From Lycorma delicatula (taxonomy: Eukaryota > Arthropoda > Insecta > Hemiptera > Fulgoridae), in contig NC_134455.1 of the NCBI RefSeq assembly GCF_047948215.1, forward strand, positions 323,756,147 through 323,820,146: a stretch of DNA of 64,000 nucleotides, read 5' to 3'. A model generated the notes under the pieces. The model had not been told where the DNA came from, did not search any database, and saw nothing but the letters and a program-made list of their open reading frames with translations. This document shows positions 11,698 to 24,700 of the stretch, piece after piece. How positions within the stretch are numbered: the first letter of the stretch is position 1; each line of letters starts with the position of its first letter. The position numbers and the translations under genes were made by a program.

Positions 11698-12559
11698 TAA
11701 AACAATTAGAAAATAACAACTATTCATATAATAATAATAATAATAGTAAACGAAATAAAAAACCTTTGCTCTGGTTTGCAAAATTAGTCAAATAATCCAT
11801 TAATGAAAAATAATTTTATCTGGAGAACAGATTTAATTTAGAAAAATAATACATTGGTATGTTTAATAAAACCGATGTTGCTTAACAAATCAGTATTAAA
11901 AAAAAAAATGTTGTGACTCTTGGTAAAATGCTAAATTTGCAGTTTTAAGTAGTTAATTAACATGATTTCAATCACGTTAAAATTTTTAGATCATATATCC
12001 CGCTTTGCTTCAGTAGTAATTCAATTTTTTTTCCGCACAATTTGTTTTTTTAATACATTTTCACTATGAATTGTATTTCATAAATAGGTATTGAAATCTA
12101 AGCCACGATAAGCTTGAATTTTATTTTTTACTGAACGTTTACTCTATTTTCCATTGGGATAGGTAGATATGACACATTTTATATCTGGTCACAAGTATGG
12201 ATACACACATAACCCCTGATAACAATAACACATACCTTGTTTATGCACTATTTACCAAAAAAATTGAGGTTTAATCTTCAATATAGCCTGTTGTAGATAA
12301 TAATTTTTTTCGTAAGGCTTAATAAGTTAATGAATTATCATTAAATTGGTGTCATTTAAATAAATGAAACTATTAAACACTGAAAGGGATAATTATGGTA
12401 CATAAAGGAAAAAGAAAATATCTTTAAGTAATCTGTTTGAATTATGTTTTTATTTTAAATTTTATTAATCTTACTGATTTATTATAGAATCCTCTCTGAC
12501 ATTTCATTTTTGTGTTGTTACTGGGTCGACGTATGCGGTATTGAATGACATACTTTTGT
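11698..12559. other. AT-rich intergenic sequence, no gene seen
   Basis: Between the RTE-like copy and the presumed ARPC2 promoter I see only AT-rich, homopolymer-rich sequence. No convincing coding block, TE terminus or long repeat was recognised. Confidence 0.5.
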
Positions 12560-12691
12560 TGTGTTGTTGTGGTATCATAATGAAGGTAGCCGTAACATCC
12601 GGTTTTTACACCCAGTGAGGACAGTAGTATTACTCATAATATGTTATTCTTGATTCTGTAAATTGACTTTTTTTCCGCTTTTTTCGTAAGA
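12560..12691 (+). promoter_or_regulatory. Putative ARPC2 promoter / 5' UTR
   Basis: The stretch just upstream of the ARPC2 start is less AT-rich than its surroundings ('gtagccgtaacatccggttt', 'acacccagtgaggacagtag') and ends in a pyrimidine-rich tract before the start codon. No clear TATA box is placed well. A CCGG-centred, ETS-like site near 12596-12602 is possible. A further non-coding 5' exon upstream cannot be excluded. This is inferred from position. Confidence 0.3.
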
Positions 12692-12765
12692 ATGATCTTA
12701 CTCGAGATCAACAACAGGATAATAGAGGAAACACTAACATTAAAATACAAAAATGCTTTAGCTGG
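12692..12765 (+). CDS. ARPC2: ARPC2 coding exon 1 (residues 1-25)
   Basis: The ATG at 12692 has A at -3 and begins the canonical MILLE N terminus, which fixes the start. The exon ends with the first two bases of Gly25, before donor GTGAGT at 12766 (phase 2). Confidence 0.97.
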
Positions 12766-15700
12766 GTGAGTAATGTTCCTTAGTTAAATTATTTTTCGCC
12801 GGCAGGGTGGAGCGCGCCTAGGCTATAGTTGGCTTTGTGAGGCTAAGTGTAGATATATTTCTAAAGATCTATTTTCTATCATTCGTGTTAAGGTAGTAAA
12901 GTGAAGTTGTAATCTTTCAAAGGAGTAGTTATATTTTTATTAAACTGATTGAAACTTCTTTCACCTGGCACAGAATATCACTTGACGTTTGTTGACCTTA
13001 TTTGGAAAACTAGTCGATTGTTGTATGAATATTTACTTGTAAAAGAGCAAGGATTGCAGTAATTCGCAAAGGTTTGGGTATGTTCTGGTATTGTTTTTCT
13101 CAATTTGTTACTTGATAATTGGGTTCGTTTGTGTAGTTAATGCATAACCTATAAATTGAAACAGGAATGTTACATGTTCAGCTTTCTGTTTGACAGTTTC
13201 CCATAAATTTTATTTAATTGAAATATTGTTCCAAGGCTTACTGAATTAATTATTTCATTTAACATTTTAATTTTATTGCAGTACAGATGTGACATATTCA
13301 TACTTAAAGATTCATCTATCCTTTTTATTAGGGGTTAGCATTACAGATATTGAAATATTTTAACAGTTTATAGAATAGTTCTGTTTAGAGTAATAATTTT
13401 CTCTTCAGTTGTACTTTTAATTAATATGTTAATATTGTGGTTGTAATGTTTCTCCAAATTGTTTGCAAATAGTGCAACATTTTGCACTATTTGTAAACAA
13501 TTATTATTTAAAATAATATTAAAATGAATTGTAATACATAGCTAATTAACTTAAATACTTTGAATAATCCCAATATTATTGTACATTGCCAATTCTCATT
13601 TGCATCTAAATATTCATTATGTTATAATTGTAGCCTTAAAAGGGTAATAAAATTACACATAGTGATAATATGCTTCTGAACTTTTTATTTCATGTATATA
13701 TGGTCAAGTGGTCTTTTGCACTTGCAACCTAATAACTTTCATACTTTAAGAACTCATTCAAGCTATTATTACTTTTTTTATACAATCTTATCTTTTAAAG
13801 CAGTAAGGAATAATATTCTTTGGCCAATTTAATCCCCTTATCAGTCAGTATTATGTTGGGACACTCATTTGTTGTGTCTGATGTTCATGTTTGTTTTTCA
13901 TTTCTTTATTTGTAATTTGTTTTATGAATAATTTTTAAAGGTTATATTAAATATGAATCAAAAGTGAGCTAGGGTTTAGTTTAGTAAATATTATTAAACC
14001 CAAAAATATTCCCTGGCTTTTAATGTTCTCATAATTTTGAGACTGAAGGAATTAATTTAGAGAATATATTCTTATCTGGCTATTGCTCAAAAGTTAAGTT
14101 TTGTTTCTGAAGGGTATAAAAAAATGGCCATTATCTGTGACCCTAAGTTGGAACACAGTTATGTAGTCTTTTTGTAGGTGGAAGAGTAGATCATGGATAC
14201 TGGTGTTCTGTGGCGGTTGGGTTTCAATTAACCACTCATCTCAGGAATAGTCGAACTGAGACTGTACAAGACTACACTTGTACATATCATCCTCATTCAT
14301 CCTTTTAAGTATTATCCGAAAGGTAATTACCAGAGGCTAAACAAGAAAAAGAAGTATTTTTGTAGGACTGTGTGTAGGAGCTTTTGATTCAATTTGATGA
14401 AACTAACTTTTTAGCTGATGACAAAGTTCATTTACAAAAGTACGTTTATTTTAAAACTTTTAAGTATAGTGTTTGTTCCCCCTTTCACTAAATTATGAAA
14501 CCTAGTTTTATGGTAAACCAAATCTTCTTTCAGTTTAATGCTTTATCATATAAATTAATTTATATTAACTAGATTTTTCTTGAAAAAAAAACCCTAATTT
14601 TTTTTAAACCATACTTAATCTAATTTTTCAATTAATTGTTGTGATTCAGCTATGTTTCCCTCTCACAGTCTGCTGCAAAATGCACTGCCCTTGTTTCAAA
14701 AGAGTTATTCAAATCAGAACCACATTTTCCATTTCCGTTACTGTTATCTCATCATGTGTTAATGTTACACAATTTTATGTCAATTAACTTGTTGTCTAAT
14801 AATCTAGGAGCTGTAAAACAGCATAGTCAGTTGATACATATGATTTGATATGACATTTAGAGACTTGGTTATTTGTTTACCGAGTACTTTAAGTTCCTTT
14901 ATCTTCAATTGATACAAATATTTAGGAGCAGGATTAACCAGCATTGATAAAATATGTAGCATTTAACATGAAGGGTTGTAAAGTAAATGAATATTAATAA
15001 TAAAAGATGTAAACAAAATTTATTTAATTAAGAGGGAAGTTTTTGCTGTAAAACATAGGACGGGGTAAACTTGCTAGGATGAAAATGTTTAAGAAAGTTT
15101 TCATATACTTAGGTTAATGATTTCAAATGTGTACACCTCATAACTCTTCTTATATTCTTTATCATAATCAGTCAACATATAAAGTATTCTGAAAACAAGT
15201 ATTTAAAAAAATTTGAAATAACCGTAACAGAATAAAATGATGTTAATTATTGTATTTAAATTTTTCAACTAGGTGTACCTGTATATTGACTGGTTTCTAT
15301 TTTCTTGGCTGAAATGTCCTTACAACACTTTGCAAGTACACATGTGCTACCATGGAAATAATGAAGATAAATATTTTAGTGATATGATTCTTTTAATGTC
15401 ATGATACTCCTACCCAAGAAGAGAATAAAAAAATAAACAGCAAACCCCACCACATACATAACACAAGTGAAAAATATATTATAGAACTTGAGATTCAGAA
15501 TACCTAGTGCATGTTAATGGCTGTATGGATACACTTATAGACATGTTACATAAAAGAAAAAAATGAAATTCACAAAATTGCCAACATTTTTAAAAATAAG
15601 TTTTTTTTTGCTCGTAATCTGAGTATGGAATAATTCTGTCCTATGCTAAATAGTTAGTGCCATTTTTCAGAGAAGTCCATTCAATTAATATTTAGGATTT

Positions 15701-18700
15701 GTGGTTAATATTGAAAAAAAATATGCTTTAGTGATTTTTATCCTAAAAAAAAGAAAAAAAATAACAGCAAAACTCCTCATTGGTCTTGTACAGACCGATT
15801 GTTTGACGATTTCTGCAAAACAAAGATTGATTTTTCTTTTTTTTTAATTCAGCATCTTAGGTTTTTGAATTTTTTTGTAACTGAGAAAGAAGTCTAGAGT
15901 GTTCATATATTTCTTGTAGTGTTTTTTTTTTTTTTTTGTTATTTATTGTGTAAAATCATTAAAAGTTATTGCCTGAAGGTTTAATAATAATGGCCATAAT
16001 CATAATTTGCAAATCCTACAGTATCACCTACATCTGTTTATTCTAGTTTTGTAGTTGTCACAGTTACTTGCAAAGATTGTTGTTAAGACATGTTGTTAAG
16101 ACTAAAATTACATGTTTTGTTTAGAAAGTTTATACTTCTGGCATATTTCGTTATATATAATAGTTGTATTATCAGTTTCAAAAATAGCATTATTGCAGAC
16201 ATTGACAGCATAAGTTATTGTTTTTTTTTTTTTTGTTATTTGTTGCTTCATTCAAAATGATGTCCTGCAATGTTGTTTACATAAATGATCTATAATTTAA
16301 CAACAGTAATTTATATTAAAGGTCACATTTATGGGTGAAATTAACATAAATGCTAATACCAGCCTTTACCACCAATTATATAATTTTCGAGGCTCTTTTC
16401 TACCCATACACATTTATGAAAAATATTGTGATAGAAATAAAACTAATTTTTGCTATGATCAAATGATGTGTAAAAGCAGCTTTATGCAACCACCTTTCAG
16501 AATCTCCCATTACAGTGTACATTTTTGTAAAATATTTTATATGGGTAATTGTATATTAGTTACAAATTAGAGAAAGCTCATCAGTTTTCTCTTCATTTTT
16601 TCCCTATACTCAAACGTATAATTCATACCAGAAAAAAGAAAAAAAAAATGTTAGAAAGTTTAAATTATCTAGATTTTTAACTATAAGGACGTTTTGCGAT
16701 AGGTATGTCCCATTTTGGGGAAAAAATATTGTAATTGTGACATGTTTATGTCACATTTATAAACATTCATTTTTGAATGTTTACATATTTTTTTTTTATT
16801 CATAATTGTTATTATTTTTTTAAATACGTGTCTTGTTAAGATTAAATTATTGTAGATTACATCAAACCTGTCATTCATTTGTGTTTTAAATGTCATGATG
16901 TAATTTTTTTCATTTAACATTAAAAATGATCACAAGAAAGTTTTTTTTTTTTTATCAGGTAGCACGATTAAAATTTTTTGTCAACAAGTTATTTTATTAT
17001 ACACTAATAGTTAATAAATAATCCCCAGTTATTTAATAGAAAGTTTTTTATAGTAGTCATATTTTTGTAGAATAGTATATTTATTGTAAGTTTTAAACAT
17101 TTACCCAAAGCATTTTTAACGTGAAGTTTTAAACAGCAACTCAACAATTTTGAACTATTAATTGGAGTAATAATAATTAACACTCCACACGGATTATCAA
17201 ATAGTTTTGCTTTTGCTATAGAAGGTTTTTATGGAAGATTTGCAATGATTTAAGAAAAGTATAGTCAATATGTTGATGGTCTCTTTTGTTATTTCTCGGA
17301 ATTACTTTTGTACAAAATCTCTTATGAAGAGTTTGTATTCTAAGCTTTTTTAAGTATTTCCTAAACAAATGAATTAAGCATAAACAATTAAATGTTATTA
17401 TTACAGTCTGAAATTAAAGTGTGATCTCTGTTGAAAAAAATTTGATCTTTCCTCCAGATTGCACTCATGATTTTACTTACATTCATAAATTGGAATTGGA
17501 ACTTTTACAGATTCTCTTAGAAAAATGTATGTATTAACACAATTATATGGGATTGCCAATTTTCTTTCCTCTGTTCAGATTTTTACCCCAGTGTTGCTTT
17601 CAAAATAAGAAATGACATACATTAAATCTTGCATTGTTGGTCAGCACAGCTACTCAGGAATAACAAATTTAACTGTAGTGATCATGAAATTTGAGTGAAC
17701 TTGATGCACAAATTCTCACAAATAAGGAACACTCAAAACTTACAAAATATCAAAAACAATATAGCCAAATCAGCCTCTAGAAATAAAATATTCATAATAA
17801 TTTGTTCTTTCAATTTGACTACTTAAGATAAAATTTAACGGAACTATCATACATGGTAATTCTATGGAGTCTGAAAAATATTATTGAATATAGCATTAAA
17901 TAAAAGATATATTTGATGATGTTTATCAGTGAAAATCTCTAAAGTTATTGAGAATATTTTGTTAGATATTTTGAAAAAATGTTTGGAGTTATGTAAATAT
18001 AGGATGTCTGCCTTAGGGTTTGATTAGTCTATTACATTTGTTGGCAGCATGATACTTATTACTGTAGTATTGAAAGTGGAGACTTAACTATAAGATATAT
18101 AAAGAGATGAACTGTGTACTAATATTCACATACCAATATTAAGTGCATAGATATTTATTTTGTTTTTAAATAATAGAATACTAATTATAATTTTTGTTGT
18201 TCTTCCCCTTCCACACCTCCCCTTTCACTCCGTGCGTGTGTGTGTGTGTGTGTGTGCGCGCGCACGCATGTGTGTGACCTATACTAGTAACTTTTGATTT
18301 TTGTAAGATAGTAATTTATGTTAAGAATTCATCAGTTTATTCTACTGTGTGAAGGAAATTTGACAGGAAATGTGAATAAAGAGATAAACAAATAAGGAAA
18401 TTTGGAAGAAAAATATTCATTTATATTAGTGGTTTTAAAACTTGTGCTCTTATTTACACTGTTTTGGTGCCAAAACAGCTAAGTAAATTATTTAATAAGA
18501 ATAGAGTTTCTTTATATAATAGGTGAGGCTTACTGTATGTGCAATAAGATTTAGAAGAGACAGTCACAATATTTTCTTTCATATTAGATTTCAGTAAAAA
18601 CTTTATGAATGTGTAATAATTATTAATACCCCCACCTAGTACTTTTAATCATAACTCATTCACTGCTGCTGATATTACTTTGTGATGTGCTATATGTATT

Positions 18701-21700
18701 TTTTTTTTACTAGTCCAGATAACCAACATTTTTTTCTTCTTTCTTAGTACATTTTTGGTGTTGATACATGACTCATGAAATAAAATGAATAAGTAGTTTA
18801 TTGTGTTGTGTTGTAACTGTGCTTGTTGCAATGTATGTTCTGTTTCATAATTTTTGTTATATGTATACATACATACATACATGGACACACACACACACAC
18901 ATACATACACACACACACACACACAGTAGCATATTTATTGTTATACATCAAATATAATAGAAATATTGCCTTTATTTAAATTACAACCTTATGACATAAT
19001 CAAAGGTTGTTTTACAGTAGGAGTTCCCATTATTTAATTAATGACTATATCGCATCCACTGACAGAAAATAAAATAGAGTATCATTAAATAACAAAATTA
19101 AATATTTTAAATTAAACAAAATCATATAAAAACCTGATAAAATGACCATTAAAGCAAACTAACAATCTGTAATAAATAAAATAATTTAAGTTCAAAAAAT
19201 AGTAACTTTTATGTGTTTGTTTTCGTCTTAATGCATTTATACTCAAACTTTTTCGCCTACGGTCCACATTGAGAATCAATAATTTTCTAGCATCCCCAGA
19301 ATTTTTAAACTTATTTGTTAAAAATATTAATTGCAATTGCTGTTTTTAAGATCACATCTTAAAAACAGCAATTACTATTATTGTTTTTAAACATGGCATA
19401 TCCTGTTTTTGAGTTGAAACTTACATTTTAATTGAGAACAATTAAAATCACACATAATCATATTTTGAAGCATGTTTAATCATATTTGGAAGTATTTTGA
19501 TTAAATTGCTGTAAAAAAAATTGCCATTGTATCTATATAGTTATATAAAAGCAATAATGATAGCATATTCAATAGCATATATTCAATATAGCAATACAAT
19601 AATTAAAACAAGCTTTCAATTGCAAAATTACACTTACATTAATTGAAGAATGAATCTGATGTGCATTAACGAGTTTGTTAATATTAGGCTTGAATTTACT
19701 TAAAAACAGCCTTAAGTCACTGTGTTTGGTAAAATGCAGCCGATTTTTCATTTTGGTTGGCAATGTTGCTGCAGCACTAAATCCACGTTCAGACAAATAT
19801 GACGATGGAAATGCTATCAGAAATCGTTGAACAATCAACCATAATCCAAGGATATAGTTGTGGGATTGTTTTTTGCAGCCAAAATCTTGTTAGCCATTCT
19901 GGAATTTTATTTTTATTTCTTCGTTTGTTGTCAGTTCTATAAGTTTTTCTTATAACTGGGATGATCCTGCTGTGGTAACATTTGAAAAAGTGTCCAACAT
20001 CCACTTTGATATGTATAAATTAGAGAAGTTATTAAATTCATGTCTGTGAATACTTCTCTTGTGTAATAGTAGTTTGACTACTAATGCAACAATAACATTT
20101 TTTGTTTTAAACAAGTTCAAATCGTCGTTGTGAAGCTGGAGATTTAACATCATTAAACAATTTATGTAAGTCTCTCAAATATGCAATATCATTCTTTAAT
20201 GTGATGATGTTGTCGTGCAACTCTGTCTTTGTTTTCTAGGAACTCTATCACAGAGTCAAACAGATTGTAAAATTGAGTCGGACAAGTACCTTTTGATAGC
20301 CAGCGCAATTCTGTGTGAAGCAGCAAGCACTTGAAATCTTCATCATTGGCAACGCAAAGCTGACTAAATCTGTCATTTAGTGAGTTGCTCCTGATTTTAT
20401 TAACTGCTCTGATAACATATTAGAGTGATGTATGCAGGCATTCACTCAGGTTTCTCACAACTAAATGTTTGGCGCTGAATGATGCAATGTATAGGAAGCG
20501 CGTCTGGAACTTTTTATTTTTTAAGTAAGCTATTAAGCCTTTGTGACTCTCTGTCATAGCCGGAGCGCCATCAGTATTAATTGATATAATATTCTTTAAA
20601 AGAATTTACTTTTCGTCACAAAATGTTTCCAATGTGTTATGTATGATTTCTCCCTTTGCATCTGTCTAAATTTCTAGCCAATAATAGTTTGATAAACTTC
20701 ACATGTGACAACAATGCGTCATTAGTTGATAACGTGGACTCATCCAACTGAATTGAAAATCAGTAAGTCTTAAGATGATTGCATAATGATTATTCAGTGT
20801 TTTCAGCCATCTCATCAATTCATCTTTGCACAGAACTATTGCTCAAAGGAATTTTTCAGATGATATCTGTTGCTGGTTTATGGAGCACAGTGGTTATTAC
20901 TTCTTTTACTGGTAGATAAATTAAATCTTTCCCAATAGTGTGTTGTTCATAAAATGAAATATTGTATGAAGTTCAAAGTCCAGGATGGATTTTGAGCAAG
21001 ACAATCTTGCTTGGAAGCTGCTGAAAAAAGTCTCGATACAGTTGGCTCAGCTACATACTCCTTTTCCAGGTCTTGAAAATTGGCCACATTTTTGTTTTTC
21101 TTATCCGAGTGCATTTATTAAAATGATCTTGTAGCCTGGAAGTTTTCATCGCTTCATTTGAAAATGTTTTTTGACAAATAAGGCACATTTGCAATGATAA
21201 ATTTATGGGATTTTCAATAAATCCGTTTTTTCTGTGGGTGCCATTTTTCTTTTTTGCTTCCAATATGGTTTTGACTTCACAAATATGGAGTAAAAGATTG
21301 ACTAAAAAAAAAACCTCCTACTGATTGCATGGGAAAATGCTAATGAAAATAAAAGAAACAATTACTGCCTTTATACAGGTTTGAAATGCAACATGCACCA
21401 TCAGGAATAAACATGCAATTACTTGTTTACTGCTTGTGACAGAATTCGTACTAAGTTAGAACAAGCACTGATAATACTGTCAATTTATGCAGGATTGGAC
21501 GAGTCGTATTGTTTAACTCATAGTGACTTAAAGTCATATAAAAAGTGACTTAAGCATTGATGACTTAATCATTTTAATACATGTTTGAGAAATGGTACAT
21601 GATTGATAAACTAAATGGCATCTTAAACAGGATGATGTTAACTGTAATTTGGTATAAAAACATATATCTGATAATTGGTTTGTTTAAAATTTGTGTTCAA

Positions 21701-24700
21701 AAATTAAAAATGTTTGCTCATTTTTTTTTAATATTTTAATTCTATTTTGTGTTATATATGTATATTTCCTGTCACTTTTTCTTTATTTCTTTGTTGATAA
21801 TTGATTAATAATGCTTTGTATGCAATAAATACTCATTTGACATATTTGCAGTCACACGTTTGGTGTGACTGCCACACAGAACAAGGAAAGGTTCGAATTT
21901 GCATTAGTAAAGTGTCTATATAACAAGGAATATAAATCAGTTTTGTATTTTGAATTTGAATTTTTTTATTTTGTCTTACTGCTACATTTTACACTGGTAC
22001 AAAAAATTAAAGGGATAGCTATATATTATGATAAAAAATGATTGTATTCAAACTGTTTTAACATTGGAAACAAGGGGCGTAGAGAGATGAATAAAAAAAT
22101 AAATTAAAGCTCGAGACCCTACTTTTTGACAATGCACTACAGATTTAAAAAATTATCAAATTAAAAAAAAATCTGTGAGAAGAAAAGTTTTAAAAATTTG
22201 AAAGTTTTTCTTCATGTTTGATTGAGTGCATGGGGAAAACAAATTTTTTTTCAGTAAACTGCATTAAAATCATTTGACAGCTTAAGACTTCAGCTTTATT
22301 TCTTCTTTTTTTTTTTGTATGACTACGATTTTTCTGAATCTAAATATTCTACTTTAAAGAAAAAAGGCTACTTTTATTTTTAATGCTGCATATCTCCCGA
22401 TCTATGCAAGGATCCATTTGATCTATGATCAAATATGGAAATTAAAGGGTTTTGATCAAGGTGATCTAGCTTTAATGACAAATTGTGAGAGGTCTGTAAT
22501 ATAGCGTTGTAGTTTTTGGCTTTGTCCATTTTGTGCTGAGGTATTGAAATCTTTAAATATTGAGACTGGCAACATGTATCACTCACTCTCAGCTTAACCC
22601 AAGATCATGTTACAGCCTCAATCGTGTGTGCGTGCGCATGCACAGTAGTTTTATTTCAGTATAATTTCAGTATTCTTTCATCATAAAATATAATTAATAA
22701 TAAAAATTAAGCAGGAAATCCTTTATTTGGTGGTTGTGCTTTGGTTTAGAGTTATTCTGTTCTATTCGTTTGGACTTTTCTTTTTTTGTAGGTATAATTA
22801 GTTCAAAACTTTTCCACAATTGCCTCGTAGTTAATAAGAACATTTTTGGTATTTTTTTGTTGGCACTCATGATACCATGATGTAACTGCACCACATATTT
22901 TCTGTTTCGCATAGAGTAATAATAAAGCTGTTTATTTTTTATCATGTATATTGCAATGAAAAATTTAACAACTATACAGTGCAGAAATATCAAATTTTTC
23001 AGTTTGCTTAAAAATCACTTTCCAAGACATTAATGCTGCTTGAATAAACAAATGGAGAATTACTAATGATGAAAACAGCAGCTTATGATTGACATTAGCA
23101 TTTTAATGATGCTCATGTTAGTGTAGAATATGACATTTGGCAATGGGCGTCTTTCTACCTTGATAAATAAAGAAAATATAAAGTGTGTGGAAATGTTTTT
23201 CGTGATAAATAACAAACTGTCAATGAAATAGCGCTAGTAGTTGGATAACAGGGAGAAGTTTCACATTATTTTCCATAATGAACTGAACTTTCTTTACACT
23301 TAACATACTGTTCCAAAAATGCTGTCTGCAAATCAAAAAGAAACTTGCTTGACATCGGCAGGATACCTCATCATTATAGCTGAACTAGAATCTATATTTT
23401 TTGAGTAAGATCATGACAGAAGATTGGAGATGTTTTTTATGCTATCCACATGCAAAATTCAAATTATCAAGAGTGAAAATCATCTCCATCGTCACAAATA
23501 ACATTTGGATAGCAGCAAAAAAAAATTATGCTGATATTGTTTTTTGATTTGCAGGGCATTGTTCACAATGGATTCTTTCATGATGAGCAGACAGTGAACA
23601 AGGGAATGTAGCTTATATCCTTATACAGTTTTTAGTAAAAAGGAAGCCTCCTGAAAACTGGGATATGAAGAATTTGTTTCTTTTGTATGAAAATGGACTG
23701 CTATTTCGATCTATTCTTGTCAAAGATTACCTGGAATAACACAATGTAATAATTGGAGAATCCTTCATACTATTCTTATATTGAATTCACTGATTTTTAC
23801 TTGAAAAATATTTTTTTGGGGAAAAGGTACAATAACACCAATGCCGCAATATAATTTTAATTAATTCAATTCAGTTTGTTTTTGTGATGACAATGCAACG
23901 ATGACAATGCAGCTGAGGATGATATCTCATACTGGGTTCCAAGGATGTTTCCAACAACTATATAGACATTGGCAAAAGTGTGTAGCTGCCAAAGCAAACT
24001 AATTTGAAGGTAATGAATGTACTTTAAAATTTTTTCATATAAGAGGTTCTGAAAAATAGTTATTTTTTGAGTACATATTTTTTTAATTATTGCTTCTTTG
24101 AATATTCTGTACAAAAATAATTGTATAAAATGAATTCTGCTTCTAAAAATTATAGTTTGAGCCAAATGCTTCAATTTTGGGGAGAACCTATCCAACAGTG
24201 AGTAGGTGAATATTTTTGAATGTAACATGCAAGAAGGTGCTTAATAGTATTGGTATAAAAAAAAAAAGTATGTCCTTGTTATAAATACAGAAAAATTTCA
24301 ATTGAGAACTCAAATTTCAATTCGATTCTTTAGTCCAACCAAATTACACTTAGAGAAAAAAATTGTTACCTGGACTTTTTACAACTGGAAATTGTAAAGG
24401 GGCTTATAATAAACGTAAAAAAAATAAATGCTTGAGTGGAGGTGGTGGAGGGTTGATTTGAGCAGTTGAAAAGGGGTGAAAAATGGTATTATTGCAATTT
24501 CCGGCAAAGGTTGTATTTCCAATACAAAAGTTGTAGATCATGCAAAAATCTACAACTATTGTAGAGGTCATTTTTAAACATAACCTCAAAATTTCCGAGC
24601 AAAATGCGAAAAGTAATTTTTTTCTTTATTTATTTTTTTTAATTTCTGCAAAAATAACTTAATTTTGATGAAACTTGGTGAAAGTATACGTTTCTGTGTC

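Noticed and set aside
18649..18951. 100-aa minus-strand open frame
   Set aside because: Most of it is translated CA/CATA microsatellite.
23866..24228. 120-aa minus-strand open frame beside the long-inverted-repeat element
   Set aside because: No recognisable domain, Ile/Phe/Leu-rich composition expected from AT-rich DNA, and outside the element arms.
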